A DNA stretch of 47,355 nt, taken from NCBI GenBank assembly GCA_009773355.1, contig WRPG01000040.1:1-47355 (forward strand). The letters run 5' to 3'. The notes under the pieces are model-generated. The model searched no databases, was not told the DNA's origin, and saw only the letters and a program-made list of their open reading frames with translations. This DNA is from Limisphaerales bacterium (lineage in GTDB: Bacteria; Verrucomicrobiota; Verrucomicrobiia; Limisphaerales; SXTU01). Shown piece after piece: positions 25,814 through 34,501 of the stretch. Each line of letters begins with the position of its first letter. Position 1 is the stretch's first letter. The translations under genes and the position numbers were made by a program.

Positions 25814-26629
25814 TCACGGCTTCGCGTTCAGGAACACATCCAGCACCGTGCGCGCGTGCTTCGCGGAACGGTGCAGCGCGCCGTGGCCCTCCTGCGGGTC
25901 TTCGATGGCCGTCACGACGGTCGCGCCCTGCTCCTTGAGCCACGCCGCCGCGCGCCTCATGCCGGGGATGCCGTCGCGGTCGGGGTTCGGGTCGCGCCCG
26001 CCGGCCACGGTGATCCAGCGCGTGCCTTGCAGCGGACGCGGGCCGAACGCGCCGTTCACAATCGCCCGCGTGGGCGGGTAATCGAGGCCCACGCCGCCGG
26101 AGTTCGCCACCGCGAGCGAGAAGTAACGCCGGCCGCGCCCGGCATCCAGCGCGGCCACGGCATAGGAGTTCGCCGAGCCGCGGCTGAAGCCGTGCAGCAT
26201 CGCGGTGCCCGACTGGACGCCGAGCTTTTGCAGCGCGGCGTCAATCTCCCGGTAGAGCTGCTGCGGCGCGTAATAGGCGTCCGTCCGGTCGCCCGCGCCC
26301 AGCCACCACTGCACGCACACCAGGCCCACCTCGCGGCCCTTCACGTGCGGATGCCAGAGCGCGAGGTCGTCCGTGGCGAAGCCCTGCGTGCCGTGCAGCG
26401 ACACGATCCAGCGCTTCGGCTCCGGCACCGCGCGCCACACCACGAGGAAGCTCTGCCCGTCCGAAGTGGGCACAAAGTCCGGCTTGAGCTTCGCGGCATC
26501 GGCGAACCAACGACCGCCCTGGGCCTTGCGGAACAACTCCGCCGCACGACCCGTCAGTGCCGGCTCGGCGGCAGCGGCGGAAAGGTGGAGGCAAGTGAAG
26601 GCGATGAGCAACGGGATGAGTTTCTTCAT
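25814..26629 (-). CDS. secreted alpha/beta-hydrolase-like protein
   Basis: 271 residues with a signal peptide ending near LSAAAAEP. The nucleophile elbow GFSRG lies around residue 146 (MLHGFSRGSANSYAVAAL). An early strand WIVSLHGTQGF supplies the oxyanion region, and EGHGALHRSAKHAR carries the late histidine. The fold is a serine hydrolase of unknown substrate. Its start codon overlaps the stop of the preceding small membrane protein by 4 bp, so it is translated with two short pseudopilin-like proteins. Confidence 0.75.
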   Translation of the reverse strand: MKKLIPLLIAFTCLHLSAAAAEPALTGRAAELFRKAQGGRWFADAAKLKPDFVPTSDGQSFLVVWRAVPEPKRWIVSLHGTQGFATDDLALWHPHVKGREVGLVCVQWWLGAGDRTDAYYAPQQLYREIDAALQKLGVQSGTAMLHGFSRGSANSYAVAALDAGRGRRYFSLAVANSGGVGLDYPPTRAIVNGAFGPRPLQGTRWITVAGGRDPNPDRDGIPGMRRAAAWLKEQGATVVTAIEDPQEGHGALHRSAKHARTVLDVFLNAKP

Positions 26630-26994
26630 AATGTGTGGCCGGGAACGGAGCAGCGCGGTATGTCCATGACATCCTTGCCAGGCGAGTAGCGGCCACCGAG
26701 CGGACAGACTGGTAGCACGGAGCCGCGATGGTATAAGAGGTAGTAGGTATCAGTCAGCGAGTAGGTGTCCGTTGCCGCTTTCGACTTTTCCAGCGCCCAC
26801 TGCTGCACAGCGCCGTCAATCTGCTTGAGGTAGAAGATGCAGCGCCCGCGCGGAGTCTCCGAACGTGTTCTAACAAAAACTTTTGGAACAAGAAGGACAC
26901 CGCCTAGTAGCACCAGCAAGACAGCCAGCCAGAACTGCCAGCCGATGACCGACTTGGCGGGTTCCGTGTTGTCCTGGTTTTCCGTGGTGCTCAT
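26626..26994 (-). CDS. short membrane-anchored protein with C-terminal CSVPGH motif
   Basis: 122 residues from ATG 26994. A polar N-terminus is followed by one helix (WQFWLAVLLVLLGGVLLVP). An exported domain follows: RCIFYLKQIDGAVQQWALEK, LPVCPLGGRYSPGK and IPRCSVPGHTL. This layout resembles the globular part of verrucomicrobial pseudopilins but lacks the FTLIE leader. It overlaps both its neighbours by 4 bp (ATGA). It is paralogous to the gene upstream. Confidence 0.75.
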   Translation of the reverse strand: MSTTENQDNTEPAKSVIGWQFWLAVLLVLLGGVLLVPKVFVRTRSETPRGRCIFYLKQIDGAVQQWALEKSKAATDTYSLTDTYYLLYHRGSVLPVCPLGGRYSPGKDVMDIPRCSVPGHTL

Positions 26995-27365
26995 TTGTGA
27001 ACCACATGGCCGGGGATGGAGCAAGTGGGCAGCTCGCCGACCGTGCGCGGGAGCTGGTAGCTGCCATCTCCCGGGCAGGTCGGGAGCCGGGAGCCTTTGA
27101 AGTAGGACAGCACCTCGGCCTCCACGATCATGTCACCGGCCACTCGCTGATGCTCAACGGCCCAGCGCTGGACTGCGGCTCGCATCTGCTCAAGATCGGC
27201 TGCGCACTCTCTCCGCCTTCCAGGGCTGTTTTTCGTTTCAGCCTCATAACTGTCGGCGAACCAAATGCCCAAGACCAGCAGGGTAAGCCATACTTGCGGC
27301 ATCGCCGCAATCGGCATCACCTCATCAAACCAATTGCCTGTCTTTCGTTTCGACCCGTTCTTCAT
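26991..27365 (-). CDS. short membrane-anchored protein with C-terminal CSIPGH motif
   Basis: 124 residues. The basic N-terminus (MKNGSKRKTG) is followed by a hydrophobic helix (about residues 24-38). Then come RECAADLEQMRAAVQRWAVE, LPTCPGDGSYQLPRT and LPTCSIPGHVVHK. The C-terminal CP-x-G-x-Y ... CS-x-PGH pattern is shared with its downstream paralogue. Four cysteines in the exported part may form disulfides. It is the first gene of a three-gene unit with 4-bp overlaps. It ends one base from a decayed oxidoreductase fragment on the same strand. Confidence 0.75.
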   Translation of the reverse strand: MKNGSKRKTGNWFDEVMPIAAMPQVWLTLLVLGIWFADSYEAETKNSPGRRRECAADLEQMRAAVQRWAVEHQRVAGDMIVEAEVLSYFKGSRLPTCPGDGSYQLPRTVGELPTCSIPGHVVHK

Positions 27366-27613
27366 CTACACCTTGTTCCATGGCCCACGGTTCTCGCGGC
27401 TGCGGAGTTTGCTCGCCTCGTTGTCCCCGATGAATTCCTCCTTCGCGGAGTTCCAATTGAGCGGGCGGCGCAGCCAATAGCCGATGTTTCCGAGCTGGCA
27501 GACGGCAGCCGTGCGTGCGCCGATGGCCACACGTCGGCCACGGGCTTCTGCCGCGACTTGATGCAATCCACCCAGTTCTGCTTGTGGCGGCGCAGGTAGA
27601 GACGGTGGCTCAT
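27366..27613 (-). pseudogene. C-terminal remnant of a Gfo/Idh/MocA oxidoreductase, frameshifted
   Basis: On the minus strand from 27613 one frame reads RRHKQNWVDCIKSRQKPVAD. From about 27528 the matching sequence continues two bases out of phase: AIGARTAAVCQLGNIGYWL, then LNWNSAKEEFIGDNEAS and GPWNKV-stop. The same blocks (FLDCIKTGARPNADV, LGNIATRL, FDSAKEQFIGDAEAN) end the intact oxidoreductase at 29197-30516. The shift fits a dinucleotide duplication (CACAC at 27528-27532 on the plus strand). The first three quarters of the gene are gone. Confidence 0.88.
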
Positions 27614-27688
27614 GGAAGGATTGAAGCAAGGCGGGGCTGGCGCTGCCAGCCTGAATCCGCCGGGGCTTTGCCCGTCCATTCCTCGCAC

Positions 27689-28957
27689 ATGAAAGCTCTG
27701 CCCGCCCTGCTCCTCGCCCTTTGCGCACTGCCCGCCCTCGCCGAGAACTGGCCCGGCTGGCGCGGCCCGCGCGGCGACGGCACCAGCCTGGAGAAGAACG
27801 TCCCGGTGAAATGGAGCGGCACGGAGAACGTGCTGTGGAAGACGCCGCTCGCCGGCGGCCACGCCTCGGCCATCACCTGGGGCGACCGCCTGTTCACCGT
27901 CGGCGCGGTCGCGGAGACCGAAGGCCGCAACCTCATCTGCCTCGACAAGCGGAGCGGCAAAGTTCTCTGGGAGCAGGTGGTCGTGAAGTCGCCGCTCGAA
28001 AAGAAGCACCGCGAGAACAGCCACGCCTCCAGCACGCCCGCCACGGATGGCAAGCTGGTCTATGTCGCGTTCCTCGACGTGCAGGACATGGTCGTGGCGG
28101 CGTATGACTTCAGCGGCAAGCAGCAGTGGCTCGCCCGGCCCGGCGTCTTCAAGAGCGTCCACGGCTTCTGCACCTCGCCCATTCTGCACAACGACAAGGT
28201 CATCGTGAACGGCGACCACGACGGCGAGAGCTACCTCGCCGCGCTCGACAAGGCCACGGGCAAGACGCTCTGGAAAGTCCCGCGCGCGAACAAGACCCGC
28301 AGCTATTGCGCGCCGCTCATCCGCCAGCTCTCGGGCCGCACGCAGATGATCCTCGCGGGCGACAAGTCCACCGCCAGCTACGATCCCGACACCGGCAAGC
28401 TGCACTGGTATTTCAAAGGCCCGACCGAGCAATACGTCGCCTCGCTCGTCTATAACGAGAAGGCCGACCTGCTTTTCCTGACCGCCGGCTTCCCGCAGCA
28501 TCACCTGCTCGGCCTGCGCCACAACGGCAGCGGCGACCTCGGCGACATCTATCACCACGCGGAGATCACGCACCCGCAGGTCGCCTGGCATCACACGAAG
28601 GCCAGCATGGTCTCCTACGTGCCCTCGCCCATCAGCGAAGGCGATTACTTCCTAGTCGTCGGCGACCAGGGCCACGCGAACTGCCTCGTCGCGAAGACCG
28701 GCGAGCCGCTCTGGTCGGAGAAGATTGGCCGCAGCCACGCCTCGCTCGTGTCCGCGAACGGGCTGGTCTATTTCCTCAACGACGACGGCGTGGCCTACGT
28801 GGTGAAGCCCGGCAAGACCTTCGAGCTGGTCGCGAAGAACGAACTGGGCGAGCCGACCTACGCCTCGCCCGTCATCAGCGACGGCCGGCTCTACCTGCGC
28901 GGCGACAAGCACCTCTTCTGCATCGGCACCGGCGCGGCGAAGACGGCGGCGCGGTAA
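27689..28957 (+). CDS. secreted PQQ-like beta-propeller protein (BamB-like)
   Basis: 422 residues from ATG 27689, with a signal peptide ending ALPALA. Repeats with the propeller blade pattern are visible: GPRGDGTS, LICLDKRSGKVLWEQVV, YLAALDKATGKTLWKV, YDPDTGKLHWYF and VAKTGEPLWSEKI. WNWPGWRGPRG-like starts (here NWPGWRGPRGDG) are typical of a planctomycete/verrucomicrobial group annotated as PQQ-binding-like. No dehydrogenase active-site residues are apparent, so it may be a scaffold rather than an enzyme. Confidence 0.9.
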   Translation: MKALPALLLALCALPALAENWPGWRGPRGDGTSLEKNVPVKWSGTENVLWKTPLAGGHASAITWGDRLFTVGAVAETEGRNLICLDKRSGKVLWEQVVVKSPLEKKHRENSHASSTPATDGKLVYVAFLDVQDMVVAAYDFSGKQQWLARPGVFKSVHGFCTSPILHNDKVIVNGDHDGESYLAALDKATGKTLWKVPRANKTRSYCAPLIRQLSGRTQMILAGDKSTASYDPDTGKLHWYFKGPTEQYVASLVYNEKADLLFLTAGFPQHHLLGLRHNGSGDLGDIYHHAEITHPQVAWHHTKASMVSYVPSPISEGDYFLVVGDQGHANCLVAKTGEPLWSEKIGRSHASLVSANGLVYFLNDDGVAYVVKPGKTFELVAKNELGEPTYASPVISDGRLYLRGDKHLFCIGTGAAKTAAR

Positions 28958-28960
28958 GCC

Positions 28961-29123
28961 CCGGAGCGCCGGCTTGCAGCCGGCTTACGGCCAACCGAGT
29001 CCAAGCGGTTGGAGTTGCGCCTGGCGCCACACGGCATCCCGCTTGGTGTCCGCCGCCCCAATCTCGAAGTTGGGTGCCTTGCTGTCCGGAGGCGCAAAGC
29101 CGGCTTGGAAGCCGGCGCTCCGG
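28961..29123. repeat. paired palindromic repeat, family H
   Basis: Arms 28961-28984 and 29099-29123. The left is CCGGAGCGCCGGCTTGCAGC plus CGGC, with GGAG at its foot and an inner GCCGGCTTGCAGCCGGC hairpin; the right is its near-complement. It starts 4 bp after the propeller gene stop and fills most of the gap before the next oxidoreductase. Confidence 0.85.
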
Positions 29124-29196
29124 CCAAATTTCACCTTCCCAGCCGCCGTCGGGTTGCTAGCTTCAGCCTGTCACCGAAACGCAACGCCCTCACACC

Positions 29197-30516
29197 ATGC
29201 CCACGCTCACCCGTCGTTCCTTCCTCCGTCATTCCTCCACGCTCGCGGCGACCGCCGCCTCGCTGCACCTCACCAGCGGCGTGCGCGCGCAAAGCCCGAA
29301 CGGCAAGTTCACCATCGGCCTCATCGGCCCCGGCGGCATGGGCACGGGGCATCTCAAGACGCTCGTGAAGAACGACGCCGTGGACCTCGCCTACGTGTGC
29401 GACGTGGATCAGACCCGCCTCGCCGCCGCCGTGAAGAATGCCGAGGCCGCCGGCCGCAAGGCCCCCAAGGCCGTCGGCGACCTGCGCCGCATTTTGGAGG
29501 ACAAGTCCGTGGACGCCGTCTTCATCGCCACGCCGGACCACTGGCACGCGCCGGCCACGCTCCTCGCCTGCGACGCCGGCAAGCACGTCTATGTCGAGAA
29601 GCCCGGCTCGCACAACATCCGCGAGGGCCGGATGATGATCGAGGCCGCGCGCCGAACAAAGCGAGTCGTGCAAGTCGGCACGCAGACGCGCAGTTCGGCG
29701 CACATGACCGAGGCCACGGCGAAGGTCCGCAGCGGCGCGATCGGTGACGTGCTTGCCTGCCGCGTCTGGAACAGCCAGCGCCGCCGGAACATCGGGAAAG
29801 CCCAGCCGTCCGCGCCGCCCGCGCACCTGGACTTCGACACCTGGATCGGCCCCGCGCCGATGGTGCCTTACAAGACCACGCTGCTGCACGCCGTGTGGCG
29901 GTGGTATTACGCGTTCGGGGCCGGCGACATGGGCAACGACGGCGTCCATGACATTGATGTCGGGCTGTGGGGCCTGGATGTCGGCTTCCGCCACCCGAAC
30001 CGCATTGCGGCGCTGGGCGGAAAGTATTTCTTCGACGACGACCAGCAGTTCCCCGACACGCAGACGTGCATCTTCGAATGGGATCTTCCCGGCGGAAAAA
30101 AGAAGCAGCTCATCTATGAGCAGCGCATCTGGACGCCCTACGTGCAGGAAGGCTACGAGAACGGCGACGCGTGGTATGGCACCAAGGGCTACGTGATCGG
30201 CGGCAAGGAATCCGGCTGGCAGATGTTCGCGGAGAAGAACAAGCCGGTCGAGTCCGGCAAAGGCTCGCCCGACCTACCGGCGCACCACCGCAACTTCCTC
30301 GACTGCATCAAGACCGGCGCGCGCCCGAACGCGGACGTGGAGATCCACCATTACTCCGCCTGCCTCGTCCACCTCGGCAACATCGCCACGCGCCTCGGCC
30401 GCACGCTGACGTTTGACTCGGCGAAGGAGCAGTTCATCGGCGACGCCGAGGCGAACGCCCTAGTGCGCCGCGCATATCGGAAAGAAGGCCACTGGAGCGT
30501 GCCCAAGCAAGTCTGA
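29197..30516 (+). CDS. Gfo/Idh/MocA-family oxidoreductase with Tat signal
   Basis: 439 residues. The N-terminus MPTLTRRSFLRHSSTLA carries a twin-arginine motif and a hydrophobic run ending SGVRAQS, so the folded NAD(P) enzyme is exported. The Rossmann motif is GLIGPGGMGTGHL, and DAVFIATPDHWHAPATL and HVYVEKPGSHN give the EKP region. GAGDMGNDGVHDIDVGLWGL is the catalytic helix. The C-terminus (FIGDAEANALVRRAYRKEGH) matches the decayed fragment at 27366-27613. The substrate is unknown. Exported members of this family in Verrucomicrobia may act on sugars with a tightly bound cofactor. Confidence 0.93.
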   Translation: MPTLTRRSFLRHSSTLAATAASLHLTSGVRAQSPNGKFTIGLIGPGGMGTGHLKTLVKNDAVDLAYVCDVDQTRLAAAVKNAEAAGRKAPKAVGDLRRILEDKSVDAVFIATPDHWHAPATLLACDAGKHVYVEKPGSHNIREGRMMIEAARRTKRVVQVGTQTRSSAHMTEATAKVRSGAIGDVLACRVWNSQRRRNIGKAQPSAPPAHLDFDTWIGPAPMVPYKTTLLHAVWRWYYAFGAGDMGNDGVHDIDVGLWGLDVGFRHPNRIAALGGKYFFDDDQQFPDTQTCIFEWDLPGGKKKQLIYEQRIWTPYVQEGYENGDAWYGTKGYVIGGKESGWQMFAEKNKPVESGKGSPDLPAHHRNFLDCIKTGARPNADVEIHHYSACLVHLGNIATRLGRTLTFDSAKEQFIGDAEANALVRRAYRKEGHWSVPKQV

Positions 30517-30648
30517 AACGGCCGCGCCGCCTGCTTGCCCGCCAGTGCCCTGGCAACCGCCCCGGCGGTAATCCCCGCGCCTGCCGCATCAGCCCTCCCG
30601 ACCCGAAAAAAGTTTCACCGCCCGCCGGTTTCTCACGTCCAAACGCCC

Positions 30649-32115
30649 ATGCTCAAAACCGCCCGCCACGTTTCGTTCTGCCTGCTCGCCGTAGCTCTCG
30701 CCGCCCTCGCCGAGGTGAAGCCGGGCCGTTACACCCTCGCCGAGGTGCGCGACGCGGCCACGCTCGAAACGCGTGTCATCGAGGACTGGCAGCCGTGGGG
30801 CGCGGACGCGAAGGCCCGGCGGAAGCTGGTCGAGATCACCGTCTGCGAGTGGTGGCCGGGCCAAAAGGTGCGGCTGCCGGTGACCTTCCTCGCGCCCGCC
30901 ACCGGCCCGACCCGGAACATCGTCCTCGGCAACACGGGCGTGCAGTTGAAGCCGGCGGCCCCGACCGGCGCGATGCTGCGGCTGTTGCGCGACCACGGCG
31001 TCGGCATCGTGCTCATCGGCATGACCTCGATTGACCTGATGGAGCCGGTCGGCCGGCTCGACGTGGGGATGAAGGAGCATTTCCTCAAGACCAAGGACGC
31101 ACGCCACACGCCGGCCTGGATCTGGGGCATGAGCGACATGCGGGCGCTCACCGCCGCGCTGGCCGAGAAGAATGTTTTCCAGCCGGGCAAGGTGCTGGCC
31201 ACCGGCGGCTCCAAGCGCGGCGTCGGGGCGGCGGCGGCCGGGATCGCGGACGACCGCTTCACCGCCATCCTGCCAGTCGTGGCCCCGATCATTGACAGCC
31301 CGGGCGGGCCGTATGTCGAGGGGATGATGCCGGCGGAGATCACGCGCGCGAACGAGCAGTTCCTCGCCGACCTGCTTGCGGACAAGGTGCCCAACGCGCC
31401 CGCCTCCGCGCGTGCGCCGTTGATCAGCCGCCAGAAGGCCCGCGCGGACGAGCGCATCACCGTGCGCGAGGCGCGCGACGCCGGCTGGAGCGAGGCCGAG
31501 ATGAAAGTCGCCTGCACGGCGGCATGGGAGGTCTGCCGCACGACGAGCTTCCTGCCGGCCTTGCGGAGGCGCGGCCTGGAAATCTTCTACAACCAAGGCT
31601 CGAACGACAACGTCAGCCCCGGCCTGCGCGAGCTGGGCCGGCGTTTCCCGGACTTCCCGATCTACGTCGTGCCCGGCGGCCATCACGGCGCGGCGAAGGA
31701 GACGGGCATGAAGAAACAGGTCGGCTCGCTGCCGGAGGTGGACGAGAACCTGTTCGCCTTCGCCCAGCACCACTTCTTCAACGCCCGGCCGTTGGTCGCG
31801 CCGCCGAAGGTGACGAGCCGTTGGGACGCCGCCACACGCCGCCTGCAAGTGACCGTGCGCTTCCCCGACGGCGCGGAGCCGCAGCAGAACGCGCTCTGGT
31901 GGGCGGTGAACCGCCACCCCGACTACACGCTCGCGATGGAATACGACGCGTGGGAATCCGTGCCGATGCGGCGCATTGACGCGGCCGCGTTCAGCGGCGA
32001 GGCGACTTTGAGCGCGAAGCCCCGCACGCTGGATTTCCTCACCGTCCACCAGCACGCGGCCAACGGCTCCACGCTCACGCTGTCGAGTCCGCTGCTGTAT
32101 CTCGAAGTGCGGTGA
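30649..32115 (+). CDS. secreted alpha/beta-hydrolase resembling PhoPQ-activated (PqaA-like) proteins
   Basis: 488 residues from ATG 30649, with a short signal peptide ending near LAALAEV. The nucleophile region TGGSKRGVGAAA (Ser 188) follows the GASKRG type seen in PqaA proteins. FYNQGSNDNVSPGL provides an acid, and VVPGGHHGAAKE (His 345/346) the histidine. The last 110 residues look like a beta-rich domain (VTSRWDAATRRLQVTVRFPDG). Probably a carbohydrate esterase or peptidase-like hydrolase; the assignment rests on motif patterns only. The gap before it (30517-30648) holds one 14-bp palindrome at 30556-30569 and nothing else recognisable. Confidence 0.75.
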   Translation: MLKTARHVSFCLLAVALAALAEVKPGRYTLAEVRDAATLETRVIEDWQPWGADAKARRKLVEITVCEWWPGQKVRLPVTFLAPATGPTRNIVLGNTGVQLKPAAPTGAMLRLLRDHGVGIVLIGMTSIDLMEPVGRLDVGMKEHFLKTKDARHTPAWIWGMSDMRALTAALAEKNVFQPGKVLATGGSKRGVGAAAAGIADDRFTAILPVVAPIIDSPGGPYVEGMMPAEITRANEQFLADLLADKVPNAPASARAPLISRQKARADERITVREARDAGWSEAEMKVACTAAWEVCRTTSFLPALRRRGLEIFYNQGSNDNVSPGLRELGRRFPDFPIYVVPGGHHGAAKETGMKKQVGSLPEVDENLFAFAQHHFFNARPLVAPPKVTSRWDAATRRLQVTVRFPDGAEPQQNALWWAVNRHPDYTLAMEYDAWESVPMRRIDAAAFSGEATLSAKPRTLDFLTVHQHAANGSTLTLSSPLLYLEVR

Positions 32116-32185
32116 GCCGGCCGGGCGACTGGTGCGCCACCGGATCGAGCGCGGGCCGGCCGGTGAAACTTCGTGGCCGCCTGGC

Positions 32186-34438
32186 TCACTCCTTCAGCTT
32201 CGCCGTCGCCGTCGCGATTTGCCTGGCGAGGCGGTCCAGCGCCGCGGCGGTGTGGGTGATTTGTTCCTGCGTCTCGGTCCACTTGCGCTCCTCCAGGCCT
32301 TCGCGGACGCCGGGGATGGTCTTCACGCCGTAGCCGGTGTAGAAGCCGGGCGCGTAAATCTGGTGCCGGAACCACGGGCGTCGCGGCAGGCCCGCCTCGT
32401 GAATGAGCGCACGCTCGGTCTGGTAGATGAGCTGGTTGAGCTGCTCGGTTTCGCCGGTGCCGAGCAGGCGGTTTGCGGCGTGGAACTGCTCCAAGGCTTT
32501 GTGAAAAGCGGCGGCTCCGTCCTTCAGGTTTTTCCCCGCGTTGAGCAGCGGGGCGAAGTTCAGGTGCGGCACCGGGTCTTTGCGCGCGGGCGGGACGAAC
32601 TTCTCCTTCGGGTCGGCGGCGAGGCGGAAGCGGTCGTCGGCCACGAGCTTGTTGTGCGTGTCGGTCGTCTCGCGCAGCGTGTCGGCTTGCTTCACGAGGT
32701 CGGCGATGTAGCGGTTGAGGGTCTCGGCCTGTGCGTTGAAATCGAACGGGAGAATTTCCGCGTCCGCGAGCCGGAGCGTGATGCGCCCACAGACCTTGGC
32801 GAGCGCCACGCCGTAGCTGAAGTCGGGGTCGCCATAGCGCGCGTAGTGGTCGAAGGTGTCGAAGCAGGTGTGGTATTCGCCGCCGCGCCCCTCGCCGCGA
32901 AAGCCAATGTAGTAGGAGGCGATGCCGAGGTGCTGGAGGAAGACCGAGTAGTCGGAGCCGGAGCCGAGCGCGTCAATGCGCATGGTCTTGCGCGTGAGAA
33001 ACTCTTTCTTCTCGTCGGCGGTGCCGCGCACGAGGCGGACGGAACGCAGCCGCTCGGAAACGCTCACGCCGGTCTGCGGGTCGGGGACAACCTGTGCGAC
33101 TTCGGCGGCGAGCGTCTCCATCGAGTGCGAGCCGCCGATGCTCAGGAGGCCGCGCGAGTTGCTGTCGGTGTTCACGTAGGCGACGGCCTTGCGGCGCAGC
33201 TCGTCGGCGTGGTGCTCGGCCCATTCGGTGGAGCCGAGCAGACCCGGCTCCTCACCATCCCAAACACAGAAAAGAATTGTCCGCTTGGGCCGCCAGCCGG
33301 TCTTCGCCAGCTCCGCGAAGACGCGGGCCTGCTCCAGCAATGGCACCAGTGCGCTGATGGGGTCGCGTGCGCCGATGACCCAGGCGTCGTGGTGGTTGCC
33401 GCGCAGCACCCATTGGTCGGGGAACTGCGAACCCTTCATCCGGGCGATCACGTTGTAGGTCGGCACGAGGTTCCAGTGAAACTCCGCCTTGAGCCGCACC
33501 ACTGTCTGCCCGCCGCCGAGCCGGTAGGTCAACGGCAGCGCGCCGCGCCATTCCGCCGGCGCGACCGGGCCGTCCATCGCCTTGAGCAACGGCTCCGCGT
33601 CAGCGGAGGAGATGGGCAGGACGGGGATTTTCATGAGCGTCTCCGCCTGTGAGCGGGGCAGGCGCTTGGCGTCCTTCGTCGCACCGTAACCGGGCGTGAG
33701 CGGGTCGCCAGGGCGCATGGGCAGGTCCACGACCGAGCCGCGCTGGACAGCGGTGTCGTGCTTGTAAGCGCCGGCGGGATAAGCCGCGCCCTGCGTGAAG
33801 CCGTCTTCCAGCGGGTCGTTGAAGATGATGCAGCCGACGGCTCCCTTCTCGGCGGCGACCTTCGCCTTGATGCCGCGCCACGAGCCGCCGTAGCGCGCGA
33901 TGACAATCTTGCCCTTCACACTGATGCCGTGCTGCTCAAGCACCTCGTAATCCGCCGGCACGCCCTGGTTCACATAGACCAGCGGCCCGGTCACGTCGCC
34001 CTCGCCGGAGTAGGCGTTGTAGGGCGGGAGCGATTCCTTCGCGAGCGCGGCGGCAGCCGAGTCGGTGGCGATGATCTGCTCCGTCAGCGAGGCCTTGAAG
34101 GGAAAGGGGCGCAGCAGCGACAGCTCGCGCGTCTTGGGCGTCGGGAACAGCACGTCGAAGACCTCGATCTCCGTCTCGTAGCCCCATTCGCGGAAGAGCC
34201 GCGCGATGAACTCCGCGTTCTCCTTCGCCTTGGGCGAGCCGAGATGATGCGGGCGCGTGGTCAGCTCGCGCATCCACGTCTTGAGATTCTCGGCCTTCAA
34301 CGCCGCGTCGTGGCGGGCTTCGAGCGCGAGCTGCTTCGTCGCCTGGCCCGCCGGGAAACCCGTCAACGACTCCGCCGCGTAAAGCGGAGACACGGCCACG
34401 AGGAACGACAGCAGCAACCGGCAAAGGGGAGCGCGCAT
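32186..34438 (-). CDS. M28-family metallopeptidase, glutamate carboxypeptidase II-like
   Basis: 750 residues from ATG 34438 with a signal peptide ending PLYAAES. The order follows human GCPII: a PA domain insert (about 150-300), then metal motifs RGNHHDAWVIGARDP (near 346), FCVWDGEEPGLLGSTEWAE (near 395, catalytic Glu pair), AYVNTDSNSRG (near 422), LGSGSDYSVFLQHLGIA (near 495) and EYHTCFDTFDHY (near 520). A transferrin-receptor-like dimerisation domain ends the protein. All expected zinc ligands appear present. It is probably a secreted co-catalytic di-zinc carboxypeptidase that trims peptides. Confidence 0.93.
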   Translation of the reverse strand: MRAPLCRLLLSFLVAVSPLYAAESLTGFPAGQATKQLALEARHDAALKAENLKTWMRELTTRPHHLGSPKAKENAEFIARLFREWGYETEIEVFDVLFPTPKTRELSLLRPFPFKASLTEQIIATDSAAAALAKESLPPYNAYSGEGDVTGPLVYVNQGVPADYEVLEQHGISVKGKIVIARYGGSWRGIKAKVAAEKGAVGCIIFNDPLEDGFTQGAAYPAGAYKHDTAVQRGSVVDLPMRPGDPLTPGYGATKDAKRLPRSQAETLMKIPVLPISSADAEPLLKAMDGPVAPAEWRGALPLTYRLGGGQTVVRLKAEFHWNLVPTYNVIARMKGSQFPDQWVLRGNHHDAWVIGARDPISALVPLLEQARVFAELAKTGWRPKRTILFCVWDGEEPGLLGSTEWAEHHADELRRKAVAYVNTDSNSRGLLSIGGSHSMETLAAEVAQVVPDPQTGVSVSERLRSVRLVRGTADEKKEFLTRKTMRIDALGSGSDYSVFLQHLGIASYYIGFRGEGRGGEYHTCFDTFDHYARYGDPDFSYGVALAKVCGRITLRLADAEILPFDFNAQAETLNRYIADLVKQADTLRETTDTHNKLVADDRFRLAADPKEKFVPPARKDPVPHLNFAPLLNAGKNLKDGAAAFHKALEQFHAANRLLGTGETEQLNQLIYQTERALIHEAGLPRRPWFRHQIYAPGFYTGYGVKTIPGVREGLEERKWTETQEQITHTAAALDRLARQIATATAKLKE

Positions 34439-34501
34439 GGCGCGAAGCAACCGGACTCGCGAACCGCTGTCAACGCGGGAAACGGGGCCGGGCGCAGGCG
34501 G

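Noticed and set aside
27515-27688. N-terminal extension of the beta-propeller protein
   Set aside because: The extension reads antisense to a decayed oxidoreductase and would hide a clear signal peptide that starts at 27689.
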